NCBI RefSeq assembly: GCF_020564355.1
Contig: NZ_JAJCRR010000001.1
Coordinates: forward strand, 124,001-188,000
Reading direction: 5' to 3'
DNA length: 64,000 nt
From: Lachnospira pectinoschiza
Lineage (GTDB): Bacteria > Bacillota > Clostridia > Lachnospirales > Lachnospiraceae
Positions 26,503 to 34,685 of the stretch are shown one piece after another. The notes under the pieces are model-generated. The model was not told where the DNA came from, ran no database searches, and saw only the letters and a list, made by a program, of their open reading frames with translations. Position 1 is the stretch's first letter. Each line of letters starts with the position of its first letter. The translations under genes were made by a program, and so were the position numbers.

Positions 26503-27770
26503 TGGAAGATGTAAAATGGTTGTTGAAGAAATGGGGATTTTTGATTTTGATGTTGCTAATTGCAGGAGTGATCTGTTGGGGAAAGCTGCACACGGAAAAA
26601 CGGAAGGTGGCAGAGGAAGTATGGGAGCCTCCGGCGGAAATCGGGGACAGTGAAATGATAACGGAAGAAGAAAATGATACGGAAACTTTTACAGATTCAG
26701 CATATTGGTTTATTCCACAAGCTGGTGATTGTCTTATTTCGGAAGAGGAAAAAGAGCAGCTGCAAAGTACAGTTTTGTCGGCGGCAGAATCGGTTAAAGA
26801 AATCTATAAAAATGTGATAATTAAAGATGCTGCGAATTATTCCTCCGGTGTTAGTGAATTTACAAGCGAACAACGGAAAACGGTTGTGGAGCAGTTAGGA
26901 GCGGCCGGTTTGGTAAGTGTTGAAGAAGATACTAATATGCAGAACCCTGAAAAGATAGAAATATTTTACGCAGATTATCTGAATAGGCAGGATTCAATGG
27001 TTACCGTATTCCAAGTGCAGCGGGACGGACTGATTGGAGCATTTACTTTTATCTATCGGAAAGGTGAGTTACAGACCTATTACATAGGAATCCGGTGGAA
27101 AGAAGGAGGTATGCCGGAGATACAGGGAACTTCGGTAAATAATGTGGCTGAAATTAAACTTACGGAAAAAGGGTATTTTATCTATGCGTATGAATATGTG
27201 ATTGCACATGCAAGTTTGAGACAGTATTGGAGAATAGAACCACTTTCGGAAGAATGCCGGAAATTGACGCAAGAATACATATCAGGACTAAGCTATGTGA
27301 ATTACAATGTGCTTGTTACCAACTGGGATAGAAGCAATGTGGAGGACATACTGATGCCTTGTATGTATGAAGATATCTATCGGATTTATACAGGCGAAAA
27401 TCTCAAAACTAAAGATTGGAAGATTCCGGCAGAGGAATATGAAAGGATAATGACCACTTATTTTCCGGTATCTGTGGAACAATTGAGAGAAAAGTGTGGG
27501 TATGATGAGGGCAGCAACAGTTATGAATATGAAATGATTTATGCCAGACCATATCCGCCTTTCGGAGAAGTAGTTGATTATACGAAAAATGCGGATGGAA
27601 CGCTCACACTTATTGTGGATGGTGTATGGCCGGATTATAATTCTGACCTCGCTTTTCGGAATACGGTTGTAGTTCAGCCGTTTGAAGACGGAACTTTCAG
27701 GTATCTTTCTAATTCTATAGAGCAAATAGAATTGGAATTGCCGTCAATAGCAAAAACACAGCAAAGGTGA
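26502..27770 (+). CDS. membrane-anchored protein, second paralogue
   Basis: Starting at ATG 26502, overlapping the previous stop codon (ATGA) with GGAGG upstream, the product has 422 residues. An N-terminal membrane helix (WGFLILMLLIAGVICWG) lacks a lipobox, so it is anchored by the helix rather than by lipid. The C-terminal half aligns by eye with its neighbours: NVLVTNWDRSNVEDI, YEDIYRIY, KIPAEEYERIMTTYFPVSVEQLREK, YTKNADGTLTLIVDGVWP and FEDGTFRYLSN. No catalytic motif was recognised. Overlapping genes imply translational coupling. Confidence 0.7.
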   Translation: MEDVKWLLKKWGFLILMLLIAGVICWGKLHTEKRKVAEEVWEPPAEIGDSEMITEEENDTETFTDSAYWFIPQAGDCLISEEEKEQLQSTVLSAAESVKEIYKNVIIKDAANYSSGVSEFTSEQRKTVVEQLGAAGLVSVEEDTNMQNPEKIEIFYADYLNRQDSMVTVFQVQRDGLIGAFTFIYRKGELQTYYIGIRWKEGGMPEIQGTSVNNVAEIKLTEKGYFIYAYEYVIAHASLRQYWRIEPLSEECRKLTQEYISGLSYVNYNVLVTNWDRSNVEDILMPCMYEDIYRIYTGENLKTKDWKIPAEEYERIMTTYFPVSVEQLREKCGYDEGSNSYEYEMIYARPYPPFGEVVDYTKNADGTLTLIVDGVWPDYNSDLAFRNTVVVQPFEDGTFRYLSNSIEQIELELPSIAKTQQR

Positions 27771-27792
27771 TTTCGAAGGAAAGGATAATTTT

Positions 27793-29058
27793 ATGGTATT
27801 AAAGAAAAAAAGTTTTTTACTGATCATGGTATTTCTGATTGGGTGTTGCGTGTGTGCCTGTGGGAAGGAAGATAGTATTACAAGCGAAACTCTTGAGGAA
27901 GAAACAGAAGAGGTATCTTCCACGAAGGAAACAAAAAGTGCAGAGGAAGAGGCAGCAGAACAGTGGAAAAAGGGCTACAATCTTTCCGTGGGCGAACAGG
28001 AAGCGGTGGAAGCTGAAAATTACTGTATAGAAATGATGGAACTCATTTCTGACATTTATGGAGATGCAGATAAAGGAGCAGCTTCTAATGTTGTTTTGGA
28101 AGATGAAACAATTTTTAAAATGCAGAGGAAAATAATGGAAACAGGATGCCCGGTTGCTACATTGGTTTTGTATTCTAATATGGGAAATTATGAAAATGTA
28201 GATAATTTTCTCAATGAATGCATGGATGGGAAAAGCGGCGCTGTAGTAATTTACGAGATATATGATGATGGTGGCGTAGGAAGAATGAAATTTATTTTCG
28301 ATGGAACAGATATGTACATCGTAAGTACAAGAGGCGTTTGGAATAATAATAATACACCAGGAACATCATACATTTCTTACACCAGAATCAAAGAGTGGAA
28401 ATATACGGATAAAGGGTGGTTTTGTTATGAACTATGTGTACCAGAGTATCCGGAAGTAACTGAGATGGTGGATGGGAGCTGTCTGATCAGAGTAAAGCCA
28501 ATGACAGAGGAACAGCGTGAAATGTCTGAAAAATGCGTGCGTGGTCTGGGGTATCAGGGAAATAACCTCTTATGTTCCAATTGGGATACAGAGCATATGG
28601 AAGAACTGGATTATAATGGGATGTATGAATATCTGTATGCAATGAAATACCAGGAAAAGTTTAATTCTGAGAATTACCCAAATGGAATACCAAAAGAGGA
28701 ATTTGAAAATTTAATTATGGAGTATCTTCCGGTGACGGCAGAGCAGATACGGGAATATGCAGTATTTGATGAGGAAAACCAGACTTACGCTTGGGTGCAT
28801 CTTGGATGCCTTAATTATGCACCAACGTTCTTTGGTACTTCTTTGCCAGAAGTAATTGATATAAGAGAAAATGGAGATGGAACAATTACACTAATCGTTG
28901 ATGCAGTTTGTGATATGGTTATATGTGATGATGCAGTTATAACTCATGAACTTACGGTAAGGTTTGCAGAGGATGGCAGTTTTCAGTATTTGGGGAATGA
29001 AATCCTAAATGACGGAATTATGCATATACCAGATTACCAATACCGTATTAAAGAATGA
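27793..29058 (+). CDS. envelope lipoprotein, third paralogue
   Basis: A 421-residue lipoprotein with lipobox VCAC (Cys near residue 23), followed by an acidic Glu/Thr/Ser linker. The C-terminal half repeats the family pattern: NNLLCSNWDTEHMEELDYNGMYEYLY, IPKEEFENLIMEYLPVTAEQIREY, ENGDGTITLIVDAV and FAEDGSFQYLGNE. The three paralogues probably arose by tandem duplication and have diverged widely in their N-terminal halves. Function is unknown. It shares the operon with the PBP and the BNR-repeat protein. Confidence 0.7.
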   Translation: MVLKKKSFLLIMVFLIGCCVCACGKEDSITSETLEEETEEVSSTKETKSAEEEAAEQWKKGYNLSVGEQEAVEAENYCIEMMELISDIYGDADKGAASNVVLEDETIFKMQRKIMETGCPVATLVLYSNMGNYENVDNFLNECMDGKSGAVVIYEIYDDGGVGRMKFIFDGTDMYIVSTRGVWNNNNTPGTSYISYTRIKEWKYTDKGWFCYELCVPEYPEVTEMVDGSCLIRVKPMTEEQREMSEKCVRGLGYQGNNLLCSNWDTEHMEELDYNGMYEYLYAMKYQEKFNSENYPNGIPKEEFENLIMEYLPVTAEQIREYAVFDEENQTYAWVHLGCLNYAPTFFGTSLPEVIDIRENGDGTITLIVDAVCDMVICDDAVITHELTVRFAEDGSFQYLGNEILNDGIMHIPDYQYRIKE

Positions 29059-29114
29059 TTTGATAATACTGGTGTTTTATGGTATTTTTACAGATATGAA
29101 GAAAGGAGACTTAC

Positions 29115-30626
29115 ATGAAATATATTTATAAAATCACGGGAAAAGTAAGTTTAATACTATATATATTTATGTTGTATCAATTCTGGCATCTATGTCAATA
29201 TGGTGGCTTGAGAAGGCATATACCGATGTTGGCGTTAGGTATAATAGGATTGGTTGGCACAGTGGTTCTCTGGCTGATTTCGAAAAGGCATAATCAAGAA
29301 GTTAATTCAGGAGATAATGGAAATAAGAAACTTTTCTATACGGAAATGATACTCCTTATAGCAGCAACTTTATTCTTTGGTGGACGTATCGTTTATTCTG
29401 CAGTTCCGTATCACGGGGCACTGTCTTGGAAACTTGATGAGTGGATGCGTAAAAAAGAAGTAGAACTGGAGCATAATAATCTTTTTGAGGATGGTGTAGA
29501 AGGGATTCTGATGGATTTGGATGAAGCATTGCAACTGCCGGAAGAACTCTATATTGCAAATAAATATCAGGTGTCATTTGATGAAAACGGAACGATTCAA
29601 AGGATTTATGCATTCATATATGGAAAAAATGAGGCTGGAGAGAAAAAAACGTATCTTATTGATTATGACGCAGACAGCAGTAATGATATGACTGTTTGGA
29701 TAGATGGTAATGTGAATGGAGAATATAGTGACGATATGCGTTTGTCTCCAATGATTGAAATTTTGAACAATTCAGACTGGACGAGTCAGGTAGAGGCGTG
29801 GGCTGAAACATTTGAAGAGCAGCAGATTTATGAAATACTCTATATGGGGCGAAGATCTTTTAGTTCAGAGGAAGGCTTACAATATATTTCGGGAGATGCA
29901 GATGGTGATGGAACTGAAACAGGAACCGGCAATTTTACTCAGCTTAGAAGCGGTGGAGAAATCGTTGGGTTTGAGGTATCTTTGCATATTCCTGATTTAA
30001 ATAGTGTCACACCTGTTCGATATATTATGGAGCCTGAGTACGTCAGTCAACAAGAATTGAAGCAGGAGAATACGATGCAGCAGGTGGAGGATGCTAAAGA
30101 TACAGAAAGTTGGACTGTGGATCAAAGTGATGGAACTATGTATTTCTTTTTAGATGAAAATAATGGATGGCGTTTGGTGATAACGGATGCAGCTGCCGGA
30201 AGCAGATTTTATGTAATGGAAAAGACAATGGATGGTGGTTCTACTTGGGAATGCATAAATGATGATCCGTTCAGTGGACAATTGGGAGTTGCAGAAGGTT
30301 TAATATTTTATGATGAGAACTTTGGGGTTGCAGGAATTACAGGCGCATCCCAGTCCTATTCCCGCTTATATGTCACTCGCGATGGCGGAAGGACCTTTGA
30401 AGAAATGAAACTTCCAATGGATCTTGTTTCAGAATTACCACAAATCGCTATCGATTGCGGATTTACGGTGGAGGATTTTGATTACCTGAATATGCCTGAA
30501 AAAGAGGACGACACATTGACGATAACGGTTACCACAGATGCAGCGGAGAAAGATGGGATTGTATTTCAGTCAACTGATTATGGAGCGACATGGGAATACA
30601 AAGGGCTTGTTCAGATAGCGAATTAA
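29115..30626 (+). CDS. membrane protein with BNR-like repeats
   Basis: A 503-residue product. Three hydrophobic stretches lie in the first ~105 residues (about 10-27, 36-56, 77-95). A large extracellular part follows, including an Asp-rich GDADGDGTETGTG stretch near residue 260 that could bind calcium. The C-terminal ~170 residues contain Asp-box/BNR-like repeats: KTMDGGSTWE, TRDGGRTFEE and STDYGATWEY. These mark beta-propeller blades in sialidases and photosystem-assembly factors, but no sialidase active site is evident. It ends the BlaI-controlled operon, before a bidirectional terminator facing blaR1. Confidence 0.7.
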   Translation: MKYIYKITGKVSLILYIFMLYQFWHLCQYGGLRRHIPMLALGIIGLVGTVVLWLISKRHNQEVNSGDNGNKKLFYTEMILLIAATLFFGGRIVYSAVPYHGALSWKLDEWMRKKEVELEHNNLFEDGVEGILMDLDEALQLPEELYIANKYQVSFDENGTIQRIYAFIYGKNEAGEKKTYLIDYDADSSNDMTVWIDGNVNGEYSDDMRLSPMIEILNNSDWTSQVEAWAETFEEQQIYEILYMGRRSFSSEEGLQYISGDADGDGTETGTGNFTQLRSGGEIVGFEVSLHIPDLNSVTPVRYIMEPEYVSQQELKQENTMQQVEDAKDTESWTVDQSDGTMYFFLDENNGWRLVITDAAAGSRFYVMEKTMDGGSTWECINDDPFSGQLGVAEGLIFYDENFGVAGITGASQSYSRLYVTRDGGRTFEEMKLPMDLVSELPQIAIDCGFTVEDFDYLNMPEKEDDTLTITVTTDAAEKDGIVFQSTDYGATWEYKGLVQIAN

Positions 30627-30629
30627 GAA

Positions 30630-30669
30630 AAATCGGGTAAAAGTCAGAGATTGACCTTTACCCGATTCT
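30630..30669 (+). terminator. bidirectional terminator between the PBP operon and blaR1
   Basis: AATCGGGTAAA and TTTACCCGATT form an 11-bp perfect stem between convergent genes, flanked by A-rich and T-rich runs. Confidence 0.7.
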
Positions 30670-32466
30670 TTATTTCCAGATATTCATGTCAGACAAGATA
30701 GACATGGTTATTTCAGTTGCGTTGCCTCCGGTAGCATCGCTGTCTGCACCAATGTTGGTAGCAAAAAAGTATGTATTATCTGCAGTTTCGATATAACCGA
30801 TAAACCATCCGTTCACATCCTGGCCATCCACACGTCCGGTTCCGGTCTTTCCGTAGAATGTTCCGGCATCGGAAGAAGAAAGGCAGATGGAATCTTTTAC
30901 TGCATTGATGTTTTCAGGAGCAAATCCAAAGTTGTTATTCTGCAGCTGGGTTAAAAGTTCGACTTGCTCTATTGGAGAAATTTTCAAGGAAGACTCCATC
31001 CAATAGGTGGAGAAATCACCGCTCATGTTCTTATTTCCATATCCGATTTCCTTGATATAATCGTAAACGGAAGTAGTACCAAGTTGTTCGTCCACTGATT
31101 GGAAGTACCAGTTCACAGATGAAGCCATAGCAGACTGCAAGGTCTGATCAGCGTTCCATGCTTCAAACGGATAGTTTTCTCCATTCCATGCAATAAAAGA
31201 ATCCTGTGGTGTAATGACACCTTCTTCCAATCCAAATAAAGCATCATATATCTTGTAAGTGGAATCCGGTGCAACTCGTAGCGTAGCATGTTTTATATCA
31301 TGTATGCTCCAGACATCATTTCTAAGATCGTATAAAACAAAGCTTCCTTCGTATTTTCCAAAGTATTTAGAAAAATCTACATATGAAATATTTTCTGAGG
31401 AAGATTTCCATTGGTAGCGACTTTCGTCCGCTGCATATGTAGAAATAAAAGGTGTAAGTCCCATTATTAGAACTGTGGTCAGTATAAAAGCAGTCATGCC
31501 TTTTAATTTCTTGCAAAACGTTGGTTTCTCATAAGAGGCAATGTTGATAATGCGACGCTTCATTTGTTTCATGTTTCCGCTAAGGTTGGCGGCAAAAGGA
31601 AAAGGAGAAAAGGAGACCTTTTCTATAAAGTTAATCAGCGTATTTCCGTAATCCTCATAATCGTCCTCTTCAAGCATTTTTAGAACAGAAGTGTCACAGG
31701 CAACTTCTCTGTCGTTACGCATTTCTCTTAGTGCAAACCAGACAAAGGGGTTAAACCAATAAAGCACTCCGGCAAAGTTCATAAGATAATTGGCAATGGC
31801 ATCCTTATGTCTGTAGTGTTGCAGTTCATGCAATAGCATATATCTCATATCAGATTCATGATAATCTGAGATTAAATGAATTGGCAGATAAATACATGGC
31901 TTCAAAAATCCTACAATAATAGGGGATTTCAAAAAAGCGGTACTGTACACAGGAATATTCCTTATTATTTTCATCTCATTCAAACATCTGTTATACAGTC
32001 TGCGAACTTTCGGATTCTGAAGGGGAAGTGCAGATCTCTTTATAGTGCGTAAACGAAGAGAAGATTTGATTACCAATATCATCATCACAAGCATTCCCAC
32101 AATCCAAATACTCAATAAAATGTACCCGGTAACGGATGATGTGTCATGGTTTACAGAAAGGGCAAAGTCATTCATCCAATTTGTAGTACCAGATAAATCG
32201 GTATTCATAACATTATTTGTACCAACATCGGCATGAGAAGTGGTGGAGTTTTGTACGCTACTGAGCCATGAGAAAATTTGCGGGAAACTAACTAGACGGA
32301 AGGGCATAAAAGGTACTGCTAAAAGTCCGAGTAACAGCAACCACAGATTATACTGCATCCGGCTGGACAAGTTGTTTCTGAATACCCATTTGGCTATCAA
32401 AAGAATTCCGATGATACCGCTGATCAATACATTGCATAATAAAAAGCGTATCATGAAATTAGCCAT
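30670..32466 (-). CDS. blaR1: BlaR1-type beta-lactam sensor/signal-transducing protease
   Basis: A 598-residue protein with four N-terminal membrane segments, an M56 zinc-protease region (HELQHYRHKD, with NDREVACD supplying the next ligand) and a further helix near residue 320. The C-terminal extracellular domain resembles class D beta-lactamases, with nucleophile motif STYK and KTGTG. In this family, acylation of the sensor serine by a beta-lactam activates the cytoplasmic protease, which inactivates BlaI. All key motifs are present. The gene lies directly behind blaI and converges on the PBP operon. Confidence 0.92.
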   Translation of the reverse strand: MANFMIRFLLCNVLISGIIGILLIAKWVFRNNLSSRMQYNLWLLLLGLLAVPFMPFRLVSFPQIFSWLSSVQNSTTSHADVGTNNVMNTDLSGTTNWMNDFALSVNHDTSSVTGYILLSIWIVGMLVMMILVIKSSLRLRTIKRSALPLQNPKVRRLYNRCLNEMKIIRNIPVYSTAFLKSPIIVGFLKPCIYLPIHLISDYHESDMRYMLLHELQHYRHKDAIANYLMNFAGVLYWFNPFVWFALREMRNDREVACDTSVLKMLEEDDYEDYGNTLINFIEKVSFSPFPFAANLSGNMKQMKRRIINIASYEKPTFCKKLKGMTAFILTTVLIMGLTPFISTYAADESRYQWKSSSENISYVDFSKYFGKYEGSFVLYDLRNDVWSIHDIKHATLRVAPDSTYKIYDALFGLEEGVITPQDSFIAWNGENYPFEAWNADQTLQSAMASSVNWYFQSVDEQLGTTSVYDYIKEIGYGNKNMSGDFSTYWMESSLKISPIEQVELLTQLQNNNFGFAPENINAVKDSICLSSSDAGTFYGKTGTGRVDGQDVNGWFIGYIETADNTYFFATNIGADSDATGGNATEITMSILSDMNIWK

Positions 32467-32467
32467 G

Positions 32468-32854
32468 TTAATCGCCTCCTTTTTTTCCTCTCTTGGATAG
32501 AAGAGAGCGAAGCGTTTCTATTTCTGGTTCTGTCAGTTTGTCATTTTCTATGTATGCAGATAACATAGCTGTAATATCCCCGTCATAATAACGATTAAGA
32601 AAGGAATTACTTTCTTGGCAAATATATTCACTTTCTTTTACTAATGGAGTATAAACGAAAACACGACTTTGTTTTTCATAAGTGAGTACACCTTTAGTAA
32701 CAAGACGTTTAATAAGTGTTTGTATCGTTTTAGGACTCCAGCTTGTGGACTGCAGTAATTTTTCTGTTATTTCATTGGTGTTAATTGGAGCATGTTTCCA
32801 TACGATTTTCATAACTTCATATTCAGCTTCGGAAATCTGCGGCAAGTCACTCAT
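32468..32854 (-). CDS. blaI: BlaI/MecI family repressor
   Basis: A 128-residue winged-helix protein: LPQISEAEYEVMKIVWKHAP, then the recognition region TSWSPKTIQTLIKRLVTKGVL, and a C-terminal dimerisation helix pair containing SEYICQESNSFLNRYYDG. BlaI dimers bind palindromic TACA/TGTA-type operators until cleaved after BlaR1 activation. Four matching operators are visible in this locus. The gene is first in the blaI-blaR1 operon and is read from a near-ideal promoter overlapped just downstream by an operator, so it is autoregulated. Confidence 0.93.
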   Translation of the reverse strand: MSDLPQISEAEYEVMKIVWKHAPINTNEITEKLLQSTSWSPKTIQTLIKRLVTKGVLTYEKQSRVFVYTPLVKESEYICQESNSFLNRYYDGDITAMLSAYIENDKLTEPEIETLRSLLSKRGKKGGD

Positions 32855-32869
32855 TTAAAATCCCTCCTA

Positions 32870-32922
32870 AAATCTTACGGTTGTAATAAAAATATTATAA
32901 GTTCTAATTTTTCTGCTGTCAA
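32870..32922 (-). promoter_or_regulatory. blaI-blaR1 promoter with BlaI operator site B
   Basis: On the minus strand TTGACA, 17-base spacer, TATAAT (32894-32922) is a full consensus promoter. Operator copy AAATCTTACGGTTGTAATA (plus-strand 32870-32888) begins 5 bases downstream of the -10 and should block transcription at the start site. Confidence 0.8.
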
Positions 32923-32936
32923 TTCAAACAAACAGG

Positions 32937-32989
32937 TTGATTTAAAATCTTACTTGTGTAATAATTAAAATATTACACAAGTAAGATTT
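32937..32989 (+). promoter_or_regulatory. divergent BlaI-type promoter with double operator (sites C and D), no gene attached
   Basis: TTGATT, 16-base spacer, TAATAA is laid out like the PBP promoter, with operator C (AAATCTTACTTGTGTAATA, 32945-32963) over the spacer and -10 box. Operator D is its exact reverse complement at 32971-32989. AGAGAGGAG follows as a good ribosome binding site, but no start codon or sizeable rightward frame comes after it. The next gene lies on the opposite strand. Confidence 0.65.
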
Positions 32990-33066
32990 TAGAGAGGAGA
33001 AAAAATATAAGCAAAAATAATTGAAAATAAGAAAATCAATAGTGTCAAATAGATTCTATTGGTTTA

Positions 33067-33414
33067 TCAAAGAGTAGGGTTATCTTGTTTTCGCAGTAAT
33101 TCAAGCAAATAACGAACCATAGGTAACAAATCATTTGCTTCCTGTTCCGTGCAATCATTTATTAAGGTAAGGAGCTTCTGAAGATTTGGCTTCTGGTCGT
33201 TGCTATCCGGATAGAAAATCTTATCTGCTGGTATCTTAAGATATGTAATCAATGGATACAGTTTCTCAAATTTCGGATTACCACGTCCGGCTTCGATGTT
33301 CAATATAGTGCGTTGATCTAGATTAAGAATTTCTGCCAGCTTTTCCTGTGAAAGACCGAGTTCTGTACGGGCTTCACGTACTGCGTTGGCAAGATTTTGT
33401 TTTATATCCTGCAT
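33067..33414 (-). CDS. XRE-family helix-turn-helix regulator
   Basis: A 115-residue protein. The first ~65 residues are an XRE/Cro HTH: NLANAVREARTELGLSQEKL, then EILNLDQRTILNIEAGRGNP. The C-terminal half (about 70-110) is Glu/Leu/Asp-rich and probably mediates dimerisation. Such regulators often sit near the ends of integrative elements, and here the gene is next to the third rlmD-like tail. Target unknown. Confidence 0.8.
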   Translation of the reverse strand: MQDIKQNLANAVREARTELGLSQEKLAEILNLDQRTILNIEAGRGNPKFEKLYPLITYLKIPADKIFYPDSNDQKPNLQKLLTLINDCTEQEANDLLPMVRYLLELLRKQDNPTL

Positions 33415-33493
33415 TGTAATTCACCTCGATAGTAGTTTACATTACACATCGACAGGAGTGAATTGCGTTAGAATACAGAGCGAATATGGAGTA

Positions 33494-33538
33494 CAGTACA
33501 TGTGGAGACTGTAGTTTTGATGTCAAAGGTGAACCCTA
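33494..33538 (+). pseudogene. third rlmD-like 3' end remnant (attachment-site copy 3)
   Basis: In frame the segment encodes VHVETVVLMSKVNPK, the typical C-terminal motif of RlmD/RumA proteins, and it shares CATGTGGAGAC-N-GT with the intact rlmD end at 21.43 kb. No methyltransferase body precedes it. It is a plausible right boundary of the accessory block carrying the bla locus. Confidence 0.5.
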
Positions 33539-33604
33539 AGAAGTAAAAAATATGTAGTAAATAAAAGGCTTTTCAGAGAGCTATCGTTAAAGAGTACGAT
33601 TGGC

Positions 33605-33838
33605 TGCTGGAAAGCCTTGTATGCCGAGCTGCTGACTACCGGCAAGCTGAACGATTACCTTGCAGACCTCAACGAGCAGGCAGAAGCAATGTTTTCTCGG
33701 CTGGTAAAGCAGCTTTCCGAAAAAGAGGGCATAACGGAAGCCCTCAAAGCGGAAAATCAAATGCTGTGGGTGCAGAGGATGAACAACATACGTAGTGCTG
33801 CTATGGAAAGCGTTGCAAACGATTTGATTTACTGTTAG
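33605..33838 (+). pseudogene. TnpV-type transposon protein, 5' truncated
   Basis: The frame encodes ELLTTGKLNDYLADLNEQAE and then EGITEALKAENQMLWVQRMN, ending NDLIYC. I recognise this as the C-terminal two-thirds of the TnpV family carried by Tn4451-like elements in Clostridia. The N-terminal third and a proper start are missing (only TTG at 33617). The truncation lies just after the third rlmD-like tail. The next gene starts 10 bases downstream. Confidence 0.65.
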
Positions 33839-33848
33839 GAGGACGGCT

Positions 33849-34139
33849 ATGAAGGTCAAGCTGGACGATTATGAGGTGAGGGTGCTGATAAACGGCTTAA
33901 TACAGCAGCACAGGAGCTATGACGCAGAAACCAACGGTCAGATTGACGCCCTCGCCCTTCGCCTGTGCGACATTGCAGAAGCAATGAAGCCGGGACGGAA
34001 GAAGAAAATCTCTTTTGAGCCGGTAGAAATCAGAGTAATTCGACATTGCCTTATAGAGTGGCGAAACCGAGAGATACAGGCAGAAAGACACGGTGCGGTG
34101 GATGCCTTAAACGAACTGCTGATATGGTTTACCCGCTAA
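33849..34139 (+). CDS. small hypothetical protein of conjugative/transposon elements
   Basis: A 96-residue product preceded by AGGAGG, with two related halves: DDYEVRVLINGLIQQHRS and later FEPVEIRVIRHCLIEWRN. Both pair an acidic start, a V-R-V-x-I core and a polar helix, suggesting an internal duplication. I recall similar small proteins accompanying TnpV-type elements but cannot give a function. The frame is intact although the upstream gene is truncated. Confidence 0.6.
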   Translation: MKVKLDDYEVRVLINGLIQQHRSYDAETNGQIDALALRLCDIAEAMKPGRKKKISFEPVEIRVIRHCLIEWRNREIQAERHGAVDALNELLIWFTR

Positions 34140-34269
34140 AGAGAAAAGTCGTTGTCACAGACGGCGGCTTTTCCTTTTCGGGTAGTATTCAAGAAGTCAT
34201 AAAGTTCCGTGAGTAATGGAAGAAGGCAATGCTTTGAGAAAAAGATGAGAGCAATATTCTGAAAACTAC

Positions 34270-34298
34270 TTGAGATTTTGGGGAAAATCTGCTAAAAT
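34270..34298 (+). promoter_or_regulatory. promoter before the 10-bp-repeat gene
   Basis: TTGAGA, 17-base spacer, TAAAAT, about 70 bases before ATG 34371. The 230-base gap before it (34140-34370) contains nothing else that I can support. Confidence 0.5.
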
Positions 34299-34370
34299 AC
34301 TTTTGTATATCTATGGGGTGGGGGAATTCATATCCTTTTGCCTTAGAAATTATGGAAGGAGGACTTGACT

Positions 34371-34579
34371 ATGGCAAACGGAAATGCGACAATTATTGTC
34401 GGCTTGGATCGGCTTGGATCGGCTTGGATCGGCAGGAGCATAGCGCCGTTTTTTCAGCGTGTCAAGTCTTATTTCATACAATTTATAACGAACCAGTTGC
34501 CGGAGACAGGGCGCATTATGCCTTGGCTTCGGCTTTTTGCGTTTGCCGGAAGGATGGTGGTTTGATATTGAAGTCCTAA
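34371..34579 (+). pseudogene. transposon ORF frameshifted by a 10-bp tandem repeat
   Basis: ATG 34371 has a strong ribosome binding site (AAGGAGG) and encodes MANGNATIIVGLDR before entering a 10-bp repeat present three times. With three copies the frame continues into an unlikely product that ends near 34566. If only one copy were present, the frame would read GLDRQEHSAVFSACQVLFHT and continue through GDRAHYALASAF to the stop at 34579, giving a coherent 62-residue protein. Four copies would also restore frame. The gene is therefore either broken by repeat expansion or switched by it. Function unknown. Confidence 0.6.
34399..34433 (+). repeat. 10-bp direct tandem repeat, 3.5 copies
   Basis: The unit GGCTTGGATC occurs three times without mismatch, with partial units on both sides. 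The unit length is not a multiple of three, so each gain or loss changes the reading frame of the surrounding ORF. Confidence 0.9.
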
Positions 34580-34685
34580 CCACGACCGGCAAATCGAGCT
34601 TTTCCGGTTAAACCTTCTATCTTCTTCGGCGTGTCCGCTGTCGGAGGAAGAAAATAGCGGATAGAATTATTTTGGAGGAATGAAA

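Noticed and set aside
34399..34433. Iterons of a replication origin
   Set aside because: The 10-bp repeats lie within a coding frame, and there is no replication gene or AT-rich unwinding region beside them.
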